Shown: positions 15,523 to 24,093 of the stretch, piece by piece
Position numbering within the stretch: the first letter of the stretch is position 1
Layout of the letters: every line of letters starts with the position of its first letter
Assembly (NCBI GenBank): GCA_964618785.1
Contig: CAZUCY010000020.1
Span: forward strand, 1-39,950
Reading direction: 5' to 3'
Origin: FEN-1297 sp964618785
GTDB taxonomy: Bacteria > Bacteroidota > Ignavibacteria > Ignavibacteriales > Ignavibacteriaceae
DNA length: 39,950 bases
The notes under the pieces: generated by a model
Databases searched by the model: none
The model's input: only the letters and a program-made list of their open reading frames with translations
Told to the model about the DNA's origin: nothing
Made by a program: the position numbers and the translations under genes

Positions 15523-18092
15523 TAACTATCAACCAAACTCATAATCTTCAACTTCCCTGAAAAATCATCGATTTGATGTTTAGTTTGGAATATAATTTTT
15601 TTCTCTATCCCAGGCAGCAAATCAAAATAATTATCCGAGAAGAAGCCTTCAAAATTTTCTATACTCAAATAAACATCCTTTGCATACTTAGCAGAAACCA
15701 GGTTTACCTCATAACCGTTATCAATCTTTACCGTATTTATTTTTATTCCTGGTTTTTCCAATTCCAAATTTTTCGGGTCTTTAAAGAAACAGGTATTTAC
15801 CGCAAGAAGTTTCCCGGCGGCATATAATTGAGCAATAAGCAATAACTTTGATTTGTCATTATCTTTTATAAGACTATCCGTATTAATTGTACAATAATCA
15901 TAACTGTTATTTGCTTTAATAACTATATTAAATGTTTTATTGAATATTTCTTTCCCGTCGAAACCTATTGTTTTTACATTAAGTTCACCGGGTACATTTT
16001 CCAGGCTATCCGAGATAACATAAAAATTTAATAAATCTCCATCCAATACGGGAGATATAAGAAAAGCGCCGTATTCTTTTTTTACATAATAATGTAATGC
16101 TTTCCAATTGCCGTAATAATCAATACTTGACCATGAAGCGACAGGCCAGCAGTCATCAATCTGCCAATACATAGTTCCCATACAAAAGGGCATATTCCTC
16201 CTGTGAGCTTCAATCGCAATTTTTACTCCTTCTGCCTGAAGCACCTGGCTGACATATACAAAAGAAGCAAAGTCTTTAGGCTGTTTATATTGCCTTTCCA
16301 TATAAGTCTGGATGAGCCTGTTTCCGTATTCTTTATCCTTCCTGTTATCAGCCATACACCTTTGATGGGAAAGCATAACTTCAGAATGAAGCTGCATATC
16401 TTCCGGCAGCGCAAATTTCATTATTGTGTTTAATTCAGGGTAAGACTGAAACCCGTACTCGCTTACAAATCTTGCAATATTTTTATTAAAGTCATCAAAA
16501 GGTTCTTTACCATGCCATACACCCCAATAATGAATATCGCCTTCATTATCTGAAACGCCGTTAAAACCTGCGCTTGGACTAGAAAAATGATAGTACCTTG
16601 TTGTATCCGTTTCTTTTAACGCTTCCGGGATCGCTATATAAAATAGTTTGTGCAGATTGCTTTCGTATTTTTCGCGCTCACGAATTGAATAAAGATATTT
16701 CCATCCCCACTGGTCCCAGCCGATTTCATTTTCATTATTCCCGCAATAAAGAGCAAGGCATGAATGATTCCGCAATCTTGTTACGTTATCAATCACTTCA
16801 CATTTAACCGAATTCAGGAAGAGGCTGTCTGCAGGATACATTGCGCATGCAAACATAAATTCCTGCCAGACAAGAATTCCATATTTATCACAAAAGTTAT
16901 AGAACTCATCATTCTCATAAATACCCCCGCCCCAAACACGCAATATATTCATATGAGCATCAGCGGCAGATTTAATAAGATATTCATACCGTTCATCCGT
17001 AACCCGGCTCTGGAAATTATCCTGAGGGATATAATTAGACCCCTTCATAAAAACAGGAATACCGTTCAACTTTACATAAAAGCTTATGCCGAGAGAATCC
17101 TTCTGTCTTACAACTTCAAGCGACCTTATCCCGATTTTATAACTCTTTGAATCGCTTAATCCATCGTCTGAAGCAACAACATATTTAAAATTATACAGGT
17201 AATGACCGCCAAGCCCATTTGTCCACCAAAGTTCAGGCTTATTTAGAACAAAATCCACATTGATTTTATTATTGCCGGCATTCAGTTCAATATCTTTTTG
17301 TTTTACTTCATTCCCGTCAAGAAATACTTTAATAATTGCATATTCACTTTTATCTGCAGCGACATTAATAACAGAATTTATATCTGCTTTTTCTTTAGAA
17401 ACATTTTCCTGAATTATCCGGACATTGTCAATTTTAAATTCATCCCAGGCTTCAAGATATACATTCCTCCATATACCGCAAGTAATCAACCGGGGGCCCC
17501 AGTCCCAGCCATAATGAAATTGCGCTTTCCGGGAGTACAATGCAATCATAGTATCAGCCTGATCATTATTAGAGAACGCCATTAAACTAAACGGGGCATT
17601 TTCCCATTTAGGCAGATTAACTTTAAATACATTATTAAAATGGATAGACAGTACATTTACCCCTTTTAACAATTCCTTACAAGGAATTCTCCATGTACGG
17701 AACATATTATCGGCAGAGAGGACAAGCGAATCATTCAGATAAACATCTGCATAAGTATCTAAGCCCTCGAAAACAAGTTCAATATTTTTTTTCCGGAGCA
17801 AATCTTCAGGGATACTAAAGGAAGTTCTATAATCCCAGCCAGTTTTTCCTATCCATTGCAAATCTTTTTCATTAATACCAAAGAAAGGATCCGGAATTAA
17901 TTTATTATTTATTAAATCCGTATGAACACATCCGGGTACAGCAGCCGGATGCCAATCAGATTTTCCCTGTTGTCTGAATTGCCAATTATTATTTAATTCG
18001 TACCTTGTAACTGAAGAACTGCCGGTTCCGTTACAGAAAGAAGGATTGACAAATAAAGGGAGAAGGAAAAACAGAGCAAACTTAACTTTCAT
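15519..18092 (-). CDS. GH2 beta-mannosidase, exported
   Basis: This 857-residue enzyme releases mannose from the non-reducing end of beta-1,4-manno-oligosaccharides. A signal peptide (1-20, ending near SFCNG) indicates the periplasm. The domains follow the family: a sugar-binding jelly roll (about 30-215, 'WHPAAVPGCVHTDL', 'DTYADVYLNDSLVLSADNMF'), an Ig-like domain (220-330), and a TIM barrel from about 340 with 'NILRVWGGGIYENDEFY'. The acid/base is E454 ('LYCGNNENEIGW') and the nucleophile is E545 ('RFVSEYGFQSYPE'). 'PGCVHTDL' and 'QFHYGWDWGPRL' favour beta-mannosidase over beta-galactosidase. The stop codon lies inside a repeat end. It sits downstream of the GH5_7 gene on the same strand, so its job is to finish products of the nearby mannanases. 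Confidence 0.92.
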   Translation of the reverse strand: MKVKFALFFLLPLFVNPSFCNGTGSSSVTRYELNNNWQFRQQGKSDWHPAAVPGCVHTDLINNKLIPDPFFGINEKDLQWIGKTGWDYRTSFSIPEDLLRKKNIELVFEGLDTYADVYLNDSLVLSADNMFRTWRIPCKELLKGVNVLSIHFNNVFKVNLPKWENAPFSLMAFSNNDQADTMIALYSRKAQFHYGWDWGPRLITCGIWRNVYLEAWDEFKIDNVRIIQENVSKEKADINSVINVAADKSEYAIIKVFLDGNEVKQKDIELNAGNNKINVDFVLNKPELWWTNGLGGHYLYNFKYVVASDDGLSDSKSYKIGIRSLEVVRQKDSLGISFYVKLNGIPVFMKGSNYIPQDNFQSRVTDERYEYLIKSAADAHMNILRVWGGGIYENDEFYNFCDKYGILVWQEFMFACAMYPADSLFLNSVKCEVIDNVTRLRNHSCLALYCGNNENEIGWDQWGWKYLYSIREREKYESNLHKLFYIAIPEALKETDTTRYYHFSSPSAGFNGVSDNEGDIHYWGVWHGKEPFDDFNKNIARFVSEYGFQSYPELNTIMKFALPEDMQLHSEVMLSHQRCMADNRKDKEYGNRLIQTYMERQYKQPKDFASFVYVSQVLQAEGVKIAIEAHRRNMPFCMGTMYWQIDDCWPVASWSSIDYYGNWKALHYYVKKEYGAFLISPVLDGDLLNFYVISDSLENVPGELNVKTIGFDGKEIFNKTFNIVIKANNSYDYCTINTDSLIKDNDKSKLLLIAQLYAAGKLLAVNTCFFKDPKNLELEKPGIKINTVKIDNGYEVNLVSAKYAKDVYLSIENFEGFFSDNYFDLLPGIEKKIIFQTKHQIDDFSGKLKIMSLVDSY

Positions 18093-18240
18093 AAAATTTG
18101 GCTTTCTAAATTAATCCACGCCCTATTACAAAATGATTCCTTTGGCAAAGGATGCGGCTACCGGGACAAAAACTGTGCTGTGCGACGTTCTCTACTGCCA
18201 AACATTAAGCAATTTGATTTATTAAAAATTTATCATTCAC

Positions 18241-19572
18241 TCATTCAGTAACAAAAGCTTTCTTATTTAACGAATCCATCATTTTCGCGTTGTTCTTAAG
18301 AATCTCAACTGTTGACGAATCGACATTAAAAACAGAATTTAATCCCTGCGGTTCCTGGAAAGGGTCTGCTAAGAGAGGATCGCCGTACTGATATATATCA
18401 TCCGTATGTTGACCCCTTCCCTCACCGCCCCATCCCCAAAAGTTTGTACCGGCAATAGGTGCGCCTGCGGCAGCGCTGTCATAAATCATCCCAAGAATCT
18501 TTTTAAAATACATGTCCCTGGCGATAGTTGGGGTCCCCACCTTGCAAAGTTCGCTATCTCTCGGCAGCCCGAATTCTTCCATAGTAATGGGTTTATTAAG
18601 CATACGAGCAAAGTTTAGATGCTCGTTGATATAATTTACAGCATTAGTTTCAGTTTGGTTATAAGTTTTTTGAATATTCTTTGCATCGAACCATCCCCAG
18701 TTTTTCGGCCACAAATGAAAAGTCAAATAATCAATATATTTTATTTTATGCGTTGTCAGAAAGATAGTAGAATCTTCAAGAGCGCCCGCAAGCCCCTCAT
18801 TACCCGTCGAAACTAAATGGTTGTGGTCGATGTCATGAATAAACCGGGCAGTTGCCTCAATCCAGGTAAAATATTCCTGAAGCCACTTCCGGTCTCTGCC
18901 CGGTCTTGGTTCGTTAGAAAGCTGCCACGCCATAATAGCGGGGTCTTCATAATAGAAGCTGCCGGTATATTTATTCTTTCGAGTAATCAGGCTATACACA
19001 AAATTTATAAATAATTTTTTTGCTTTTTCATTACCATAAAACGAAGCGGAATAATCCATAAAATTTCCATAATTATTTACACCGGGATCAATTCCGCCGC
19101 CGCCGTTTGCCCAATCATTATACTGAGACATACCGCCGGTCCATTCCCAATAATTATTCAAGTAAATTACAGCATACATTCCGCGTTTACCCATTTCCGA
19201 AAGTAGAAAATCCAAACCATCAAGTAAATCCTGGTTGTAAACGCCGGGCTTTTTCTGTATTGCCGGTTTTAAAGAATTTTTTATATATGATTCTTCCGAA
19301 GCGCCGAGTATTCTTAAGTTTGTTATTCCTAATGATTTTAGATTATCTAATTCTCTTATCAATCGATCTCTATCTCCAATTTTCCCTGGTGCACCGAGAT
19401 AACATCCGAACCAAAGATTTGTCCCGGTAAAATAATACGGCTTATTATTTTGTTCAAAATGAGCGCCGTTTACTTTTATAAAACCGGATTCCCCATCAGG
19501 TTTAAATGCAGAGCAAGCATTAAAAAATAAAGAAATAAAAAGGACAGGAATTATTAAAAAGATTTTACGCAT
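18241..19572 (-). CDS. GH5 (subfamily 7-like) endo-beta-1,4-mannanase lipoprotein
   Basis: This 443-residue protein begins with a lipoprotein signal ('LFISLFFNAC', lipidated Cys20), so it is anchored in the outer membrane or periplasm. The TIM barrel matches GH5_7 mannanases: 'FTGTNLWFGCYLG', 'LGITNLRILGASEE', 'VIYLNNYWEWTGGMSQYNDW', the acid/base E221 in 'WQLSNEPRPG', 'YIDYLTFHLWPKNWGW', the nucleophile E333 in 'TMEEFGLPRD', and 'GTNFWGWGGEGR'. It should cut internal bonds of mannan or glucomannan. The mannosidase gene follows 148 bp downstream and may share its transcript. ATG 19572 has a good AAGGAG ribosome site. Confidence 0.9.
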   Translation of the reverse strand: MRKIFLIIPVLFISLFFNACSAFKPDGESGFIKVNGAHFEQNNKPYYFTGTNLWFGCYLGAPGKIGDRDRLIRELDNLKSLGITNLRILGASEESYIKNSLKPAIQKKPGVYNQDLLDGLDFLLSEMGKRGMYAVIYLNNYWEWTGGMSQYNDWANGGGGIDPGVNNYGNFMDYSASFYGNEKAKKLFINFVYSLITRKNKYTGSFYYEDPAIMAWQLSNEPRPGRDRKWLQEYFTWIEATARFIHDIDHNHLVSTGNEGLAGALEDSTIFLTTHKIKYIDYLTFHLWPKNWGWFDAKNIQKTYNQTETNAVNYINEHLNFARMLNKPITMEEFGLPRDSELCKVGTPTIARDMYFKKILGMIYDSAAAGAPIAGTNFWGWGGEGRGQHTDDIYQYGDPLLADPFQEPQGLNSVFNVDSSTVEILKNNAKMMDSLNKKAFVTE

Positions 19573-19658
19573 TAAATTCTCCTTAATTGGAATCAGTTTT
19601 TAAAGTTTTCATTTCAAAGAATAATTCTATTTTATTGATCGTAAAATATAATTATTTT

Positions 19659-19908
19659 ATTAATTCATATCAGGCAGAATAAATGGATTTATACCCCCTA
19701 TCTGCCTGCCTTTCAGTAGTCAGGTTAATGCCGGTGGATAAATGATCGGAATGATATCCGGCATTAGCCAAAATATTGACTGCTTATTGGACTAAAGTCC
19801 AAAATTTTAGGATGCTTTATTATACCCCGGGTTATTCCATAGGAATGGCTATGCCAAAACCCGGGGCAACTTAATGAAATTTTAATGACTGTGTAAGATG
19901 AGTTATTA
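19659..19908 (+). repeat. Interspersed inverted-end repeat (copy C), enlarged by an insert
   Basis: The left arm (19659-19700, ...CAGAATAAATGGATTTATA) and the core plus right arm (19820-19908) match copy D. The 42-base core CCCCGGGTT...AACCCGGGG (19825-19866) differs from that of D at one base. Between left arm and core about 120 extra bases are present. They hold two hairpins of their own, TAATGCCGG...CCGGCATTA and TTGGACT-AA-AGTCCAA. The whole 380-bp spacer between the two GH5 genes is essentially this element. Confidence 0.7.
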
Positions 19909-19953
19909 ATACCCTCTAAGCTTTCCAACGTATTATGCAGCTATTACAAGACA

Positions 19954-22386
19954 CTATTTTAAATAAATCATCTTTTTAGTAGTCACAAAATTTCCGGATT
20001 TCATATTATAAAAATATATGCCGCTGCTAAATCCGGACGCGTTAAAACTCACCGTATATGTCCCGGCATCCAATTGCCTGTTCAGCAATTCAGCTACCTT
20101 CTGTCCCAATATATTATAAACTATTATACTTGTTTCCCCGGCTTTCGGAATGTCTATTTGAATATTTGTGGACGGGTTGAAAGGATTCGGGTAATTTTGG
20201 TATAATGCATACTTTGCCGGTAATGAGGAATTACCAGATTTCACTGAAGTAACTTTAAGAGTTCCAAATACTTCTATTTCTCTAATTGAATAAGCATTTT
20301 GCCCTGCAAGAGTTAACAGAAGTTTTATATACCTGCCCTCTCCATTTAAGCTTGATAATGTTTCAACATTTGCCGTTCCACCTGTTCCATTCAATGTTGA
20401 TTTAAGAGTTGTCCAGGCAGTTGTATCATCAGAGGCTTCCAAAGAATACCACTTAGCGTATCCACCGCTGTTCCAATATATTATTACCGTATTTATTTCA
20501 ATAATTCTTCCCATATCAATCTGTACCCACTCAGCGCCTTTAGTAGCTGCCAGCCAGCTATCAAAAATACTTCCATCCACTATAAGGGACGGACTACTAT
20601 AGGGGTCATTTACAGTATCATTTGACGATGCTGTTACTATTCCGCCCAAAGCCCTGTCTACCAGATTTACCGGCAGTATCTGTATTGAGATAGCCTCTGA
20701 ATCGCTCTCATCTCCGTCAGTGACAAGAGAATAAGTATAATTCAAAGAATCAGGATATACAACCAGAGTATCCTGAACCGGCTCAGTAATACCGTTGAGT
20801 TTTACTTTTGAATTCTTTACAACCTGCCATATAATTGATGCGGGTTCTCCTTTGCCTATAGTTGTAGGTATCGCTTCAAAAGTCATAATCCTGCCGGTTG
20901 GCAATACGTTCACTGTTAAAGCCCATGTACTATCTATTGTACCTGTTGCTTTTAAAGTATATGAGGTTGTTACCGCGGGATGAACTATCTGGCTGTCTTG
21001 CACCGGCACATTTATTCCATTTAATGTTACAGTCGAACCCGGCTCTACATCCCAACGGATTTTTGTGCTGTCACTTTTTTGAATAGTGGGAGCATCTACA
21101 GAAAATGAATATATTGAACCTGTTACCGGATAGATTTGAACCTCAGGTCTATGTTTATCAAACATAGTCATCATATTTTGCAGAGGATACGTTTGCGTAA
21201 CAGAAATAGGCACTCCTGATGAGGTTGATTGCGTCCATGACCAGCTTAATGCACCTGCATAGCCATTCAGAAATAAATTCTCATATATGCTGGAATGGGA
21301 AACTCCATAAGTATCTTCATCATAAAACTCAGCTATTACAAGAGGCTTGGTTAAAGCCCAGGTAGAGCATGGGTGATTTAAAGGAGATGTAAGTTCCGTA
21401 GAAGAACCATTAGTGTAAAAATGTATATTATAAAAATCTAGCGTACCGAGGGAGTCGCCACCCGCATCGATTAGGCGGTCATCTCTATAGTAATTAGAAT
21501 TTGACGATATTGCAAGCTTAAGAATATATGCTATATAATCATCAGTAGTAAATGCAGTTTTATGCTTGCTGTTAAATTCCACCGTAATTTGCTGTTTCTG
21601 TGATGCCGACAAAGAGTTAATCGCCTCTGCAGCGGAAACTTTCGAAAGAGCTGTAACATCTGTATTAGTACTTAAACTAACTGAACCGTTTGTCACTATT
21701 GCATTAGGATCAGTTTTATGAATTGCACCCGCTACCAGATTACAAACTCTTTGAATAATTGCCATAGGGACATGATTAATGCCCGACCATCCAAACTCAT
21801 TACTCATTCCCTCAGGTTCATTAAATACTTCCCATGATAAAACGGCAGGATTTCCTTTTACAGCTTGAACCATTGGAATCAGACAGTTCCTGATATAAGT
21901 ATTTGTATAGGATGTATCAATTAACAATTTGGTATTTTCAGCCAGTTGAGCAGCAGTTAACGTTGTATTTAACATACCAAATCCCCAAAGGCAAAGTTGT
22001 AAACCGACATGATTTTGAGCTGCCGCATTCAAAATTTCCTGTAAATATTGAATTGTATTAGTCCCGGGCCCGCTGACGTATCCGTTTGAATCAAAAGCCG
22101 GTGTCTGTGATCCATCAGTATGCAGCCAAAAACGAAGCGCATTTCCTCCATTTTGACGAATCGTTTTGAAGATTGTATTGAATGATATTAAATCGGGAGG
22201 ATTCGGTCCTATATCACCGGCATAATTTACCCATGCGACGTTCATCCCGCTTAAGAATATATTTTTATTTGCAAAGTGAATTGTTGACTGCGAATATATG
22301 TTTTGTAAGGATAAAGCTGCTGTAAAGAACAATGTCAACTTTATTACTTTATTAAAAGATTTGATTACCGAATAAAATCTGTTCAT
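19954..22386 (-). CDS. Secreted GH5-type endoglycanase with Ig-like repeats, discoidin domain and T9SS signal
   Basis: The start is taken at ATG 22384-22386, preceded by GGAGGT, giving 810 residues; an upstream ATG at 22425 lacks a ribosome site. A signal peptide (to about residue 33) is followed by a GH5/clan GH-A catalytic domain (35-420) with acid/base Glu in 'SWEVFNEPEG' and nucleophile Glu in 'LVIAEFYDED'. Next come two related Ig-like repeats (about 435-590, 'VTLNGINVPVQDSQIVHPA' and 'VKLNGITEPVQDTLVVYPD'), an F5/8 type C (discoidin) domain (about 600-715, 'DSWLAATKGAEWVQIDMGR'), and a type IX sorting domain ('YQNYPNPFNPSTNIQIDIP'). The mannanase-like form and the neighbours suggest beta-mannan as substrate, but cellulase or another GH5 activity is possible. 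Confidence 0.85.
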   Translation of the reverse strand: MNRFYSVIKSFNKVIKLTLFFTAALSLQNIYSQSTIHFANKNIFLSGMNVAWVNYAGDIGPNPPDLISFNTIFKTIRQNGGNALRFWLHTDGSQTPAFDSNGYVSGPGTNTIQYLQEILNAAAQNHVGLQLCLWGFGMLNTTLTAAQLAENTKLLIDTSYTNTYIRNCLIPMVQAVKGNPAVLSWEVFNEPEGMSNEFGWSGINHVPMAIIQRVCNLVAGAIHKTDPNAIVTNGSVSLSTNTDVTALSKVSAAEAINSLSASQKQQITVEFNSKHKTAFTTDDYIAYILKLAISSNSNYYRDDRLIDAGGDSLGTLDFYNIHFYTNGSSTELTSPLNHPCSTWALTKPLVIAEFYDEDTYGVSHSSIYENLFLNGYAGALSWSWTQSTSSGVPISVTQTYPLQNMMTMFDKHRPEVQIYPVTGSIYSFSVDAPTIQKSDSTKIRWDVEPGSTVTLNGINVPVQDSQIVHPAVTTSYTLKATGTIDSTWALTVNVLPTGRIMTFEAIPTTIGKGEPASIIWQVVKNSKVKLNGITEPVQDTLVVYPDSLNYTYSLVTDGDESDSEAISIQILPVNLVDRALGGIVTASSNDTVNDPYSSPSLIVDGSIFDSWLAATKGAEWVQIDMGRIIEINTVIIYWNSGGYAKWYSLEASDDTTAWTTLKSTLNGTGGTANVETLSSLNGEGRYIKLLLTLAGQNAYSIREIEVFGTLKVTSVKSGNSSLPAKYALYQNYPNPFNPSTNIQIDIPKAGETSIIVYNILGQKVAELLNRQLDAGTYTVSFNASGFSSGIYFYNMKSGNFVTTKKMIYLK

Positions 22387-22918
22387 AAGTACCTCCATAA
22401 AGTTTAGTAAAAACAGCCAAAACATCTAATTCAATAATGAATTGCCCGGATTAACTTTTGTTATCAATTAAAGAGAGTTTGGATTCAAATGTTGAGCAAA
22501 TAAGAATATATTTATTAAATAAATTATTCATATTGAAGTTTTCAAATTCATTCTTATAACTGACTTTAAAACAGTGACATAATTTATGAAATTATTACCT
22601 GATAAATCAAGCGGCTATGATTGTTTTTTGGTTAACGATTATGCTGCTAATATGCCACCGGGGTTAAGTCTGTTTTTTTTGGGGGTGTATTTTGTTATAA
22701 ATAATTCATCACCGGATAAAAAAAATGCAAATATATTTTAATTTTTTCAGGCGTTATACTTTGCAACGTTTTGCTTTATTTATAAAAGTTCATGCTTTTA
22801 TATCACCATAGAAACATTCAGAAGCTATATTCTGAAATACCAATTAAAAATATTTATTTAAATTCACGGATGAATGAATGACAGAGAGATAAATATAAAG
22901 AGCTAAAAAGCCTCAGCC
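22387..22918. other. Intergenic region between the dehydrogenase and the GH5 gene
   Basis: These 532 bp hold the leader of the GH5 gene at the right-to-left end and otherwise AT-rich DNA with a T8-G5 run near 22673. No gene is supportable; a 51-codon plus-strand frame from 22586 has no ribosome site or family resemblance. I see no copy of the interspersed repeat here. Confidence 0.45.
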
Positions 22919-23956
22919 TTAAAATTTAATTATTGCTTTAATCACATTGTCTTTATAATCCGAGACTATTTCAAAAGCTTTTTCAGTCTGCTCAAATGAA
23001 AACGTATGTGTAATCATAAAATCAGCGGGAAATTTTCCCGAAGCAATTAAATCTATTGCTGATTGGATGCTTTTGTTCTGTCTTCTGATATTCTGAATCA
23101 AAATTTCTTTACGCCTTAATTTATTTATATCAAAAGAAATCCTGTCTGTTCCTGGGATGCCAATAATTAAAAGACTGCCGCCAGGCTTTAAGATATCTAC
23201 GGCAAGGTCCATAGCTTCCTGCTGTCCGCAGCATTCCAACACAGCATCAAATAATCGGGGATTATAATTTTGCAAATTAGTCAAGACATTTTCGTTTAAA
23301 GGGTTTCCCGTCCAAAAAGCGCCGATATTTTTTGCAGTATTTAAACGGTAATCCAGTTTATCGGTAACAAAGATATTTTTAAATCCTTTAGATAAAAGAG
23401 CCAGCAGAACGCTAAGCCCTATTGGCCCGGCGCCGAGAATTGCGATTGAACTAATTTTTTTTAAGCCCTGAATAAAATTTACAGCATAGCAGCCGATTGA
23501 TAAAGGCTCTACAAGGGCGGCTTGCCCGGCATTTAAATGACCGGGGACAGGAAAGCAATTTCTTCCGGGCATAACCAAAAATTCTGCAAGACAACCTTCA
23601 ATTTGTCCAGGGCATCCTAAAAATTTAAGATCCAGACAAGTATGCTCTCTCCCTTCAAGACACTGTGAGCACTGACGACATGAAACAGCAGGCTCAACTG
23701 CGACCATATCCCCCTGTTTAAGGCTGCCGACCTCTTTTCCCACCTCAACAACAACGGCAGAGCATTCATGTCCGATAGTAAACGGAAATTTTATGACCTG
23801 ATCTCCAATTTTTCCTTCTTTATAATAATGTATATCCGACCCACAAACACCAACCGAATTGATTTTTAAGAGCACATCGTCAGGCTTAATTAAAGAAGGC
23901 TGCGGGCAATCTAAAACATCAAACTTTTTAATACCGCTCAGTACAACTTTTTTCAA
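22919..23956 (-). CDS. Zinc-dependent polyol/sugar-alcohol dehydrogenase (MDR family)
   Basis: This 345-residue medium-chain dehydrogenase has catalytic zinc ligands C38 ('GVCGSDIHYY'), H63 and E64 ('TIGHECSAVV'). The structural zinc Cys are C93, C96, C99 and C107, and the NAD(P) fold has 'ILGAGPIGLSVLLALLS'. The 'CGSDIHYY' and 'GHECSAVV' elements place it among sorbitol/xylitol/L-arabinitol-type dehydrogenases. Next to araA and the xylose genes it probably oxidises a pentitol or reduces a pentose. The substrate is not fixed by sequence, and L-threonine dehydrogenase-like activity cannot be excluded. It follows araA on the same strand, separated by a repeat element that may end or alter co-transcription. 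Confidence 0.85.
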   Translation of the reverse strand: MKKVVLSGIKKFDVLDCPQPSLIKPDDVLLKINSVGVCGSDIHYYKEGKIGDQVIKFPFTIGHECSAVVVEVGKEVGSLKQGDMVAVEPAVSCRQCSQCLEGREHTCLDLKFLGCPGQIEGCLAEFLVMPGRNCFPVPGHLNAGQAALVEPLSIGCYAVNFIQGLKKISSIAILGAGPIGLSVLLALLSKGFKNIFVTDKLDYRLNTAKNIGAFWTGNPLNENVLTNLQNYNPRLFDAVLECCGQQEAMDLAVDILKPGGSLLIIGIPGTDRISFDINKLRRKEILIQNIRRQNKSIQSAIDLIASGKFPADFMITHTFSFEQTEKAFEIVSDYKDNVIKAIIKF

Positions 23957-23985
23957 TTTTATCTCTTATTATTTTATTAACTCAT

Positions 23986-24093
23986 GTTAAACAGAAGAAA
24001 TGGTTTTATAACCCCGGGTTATTCCATAGGAATGGCTAAGCCAAAACCCGGGGATACTTAATAAAATCCTAATAACTTAGTAACATGAATTAA
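23986..24093 (+). repeat. Complete interspersed inverted-end repeat (copy D)
   Basis: This 108-bp element has left end TTAACTCATGTTA and right end TAACATGAATTAA, inverted copies that differ at one base. The core at 24012-24053 folds as a three-way junction. Stem CCCCGGGTT/AACCCGGGG encloses two small hairpins, ATTCC-ATA-GGAAT and GGC-TAA-GCC. It has no coding capacity, so it resembles a MITE- or REP-like unit. The right end supplies, on the minus strand, the TAA stop of araA (24090-24092). Confidence 0.75.

Noticed and set aside
22586..22741. 51-codon plus-strand open frame in the gap before the GH5 gene
   Set aside because: No ribosome site, low-complexity T and G runs inside, and no resemblance to a known protein.
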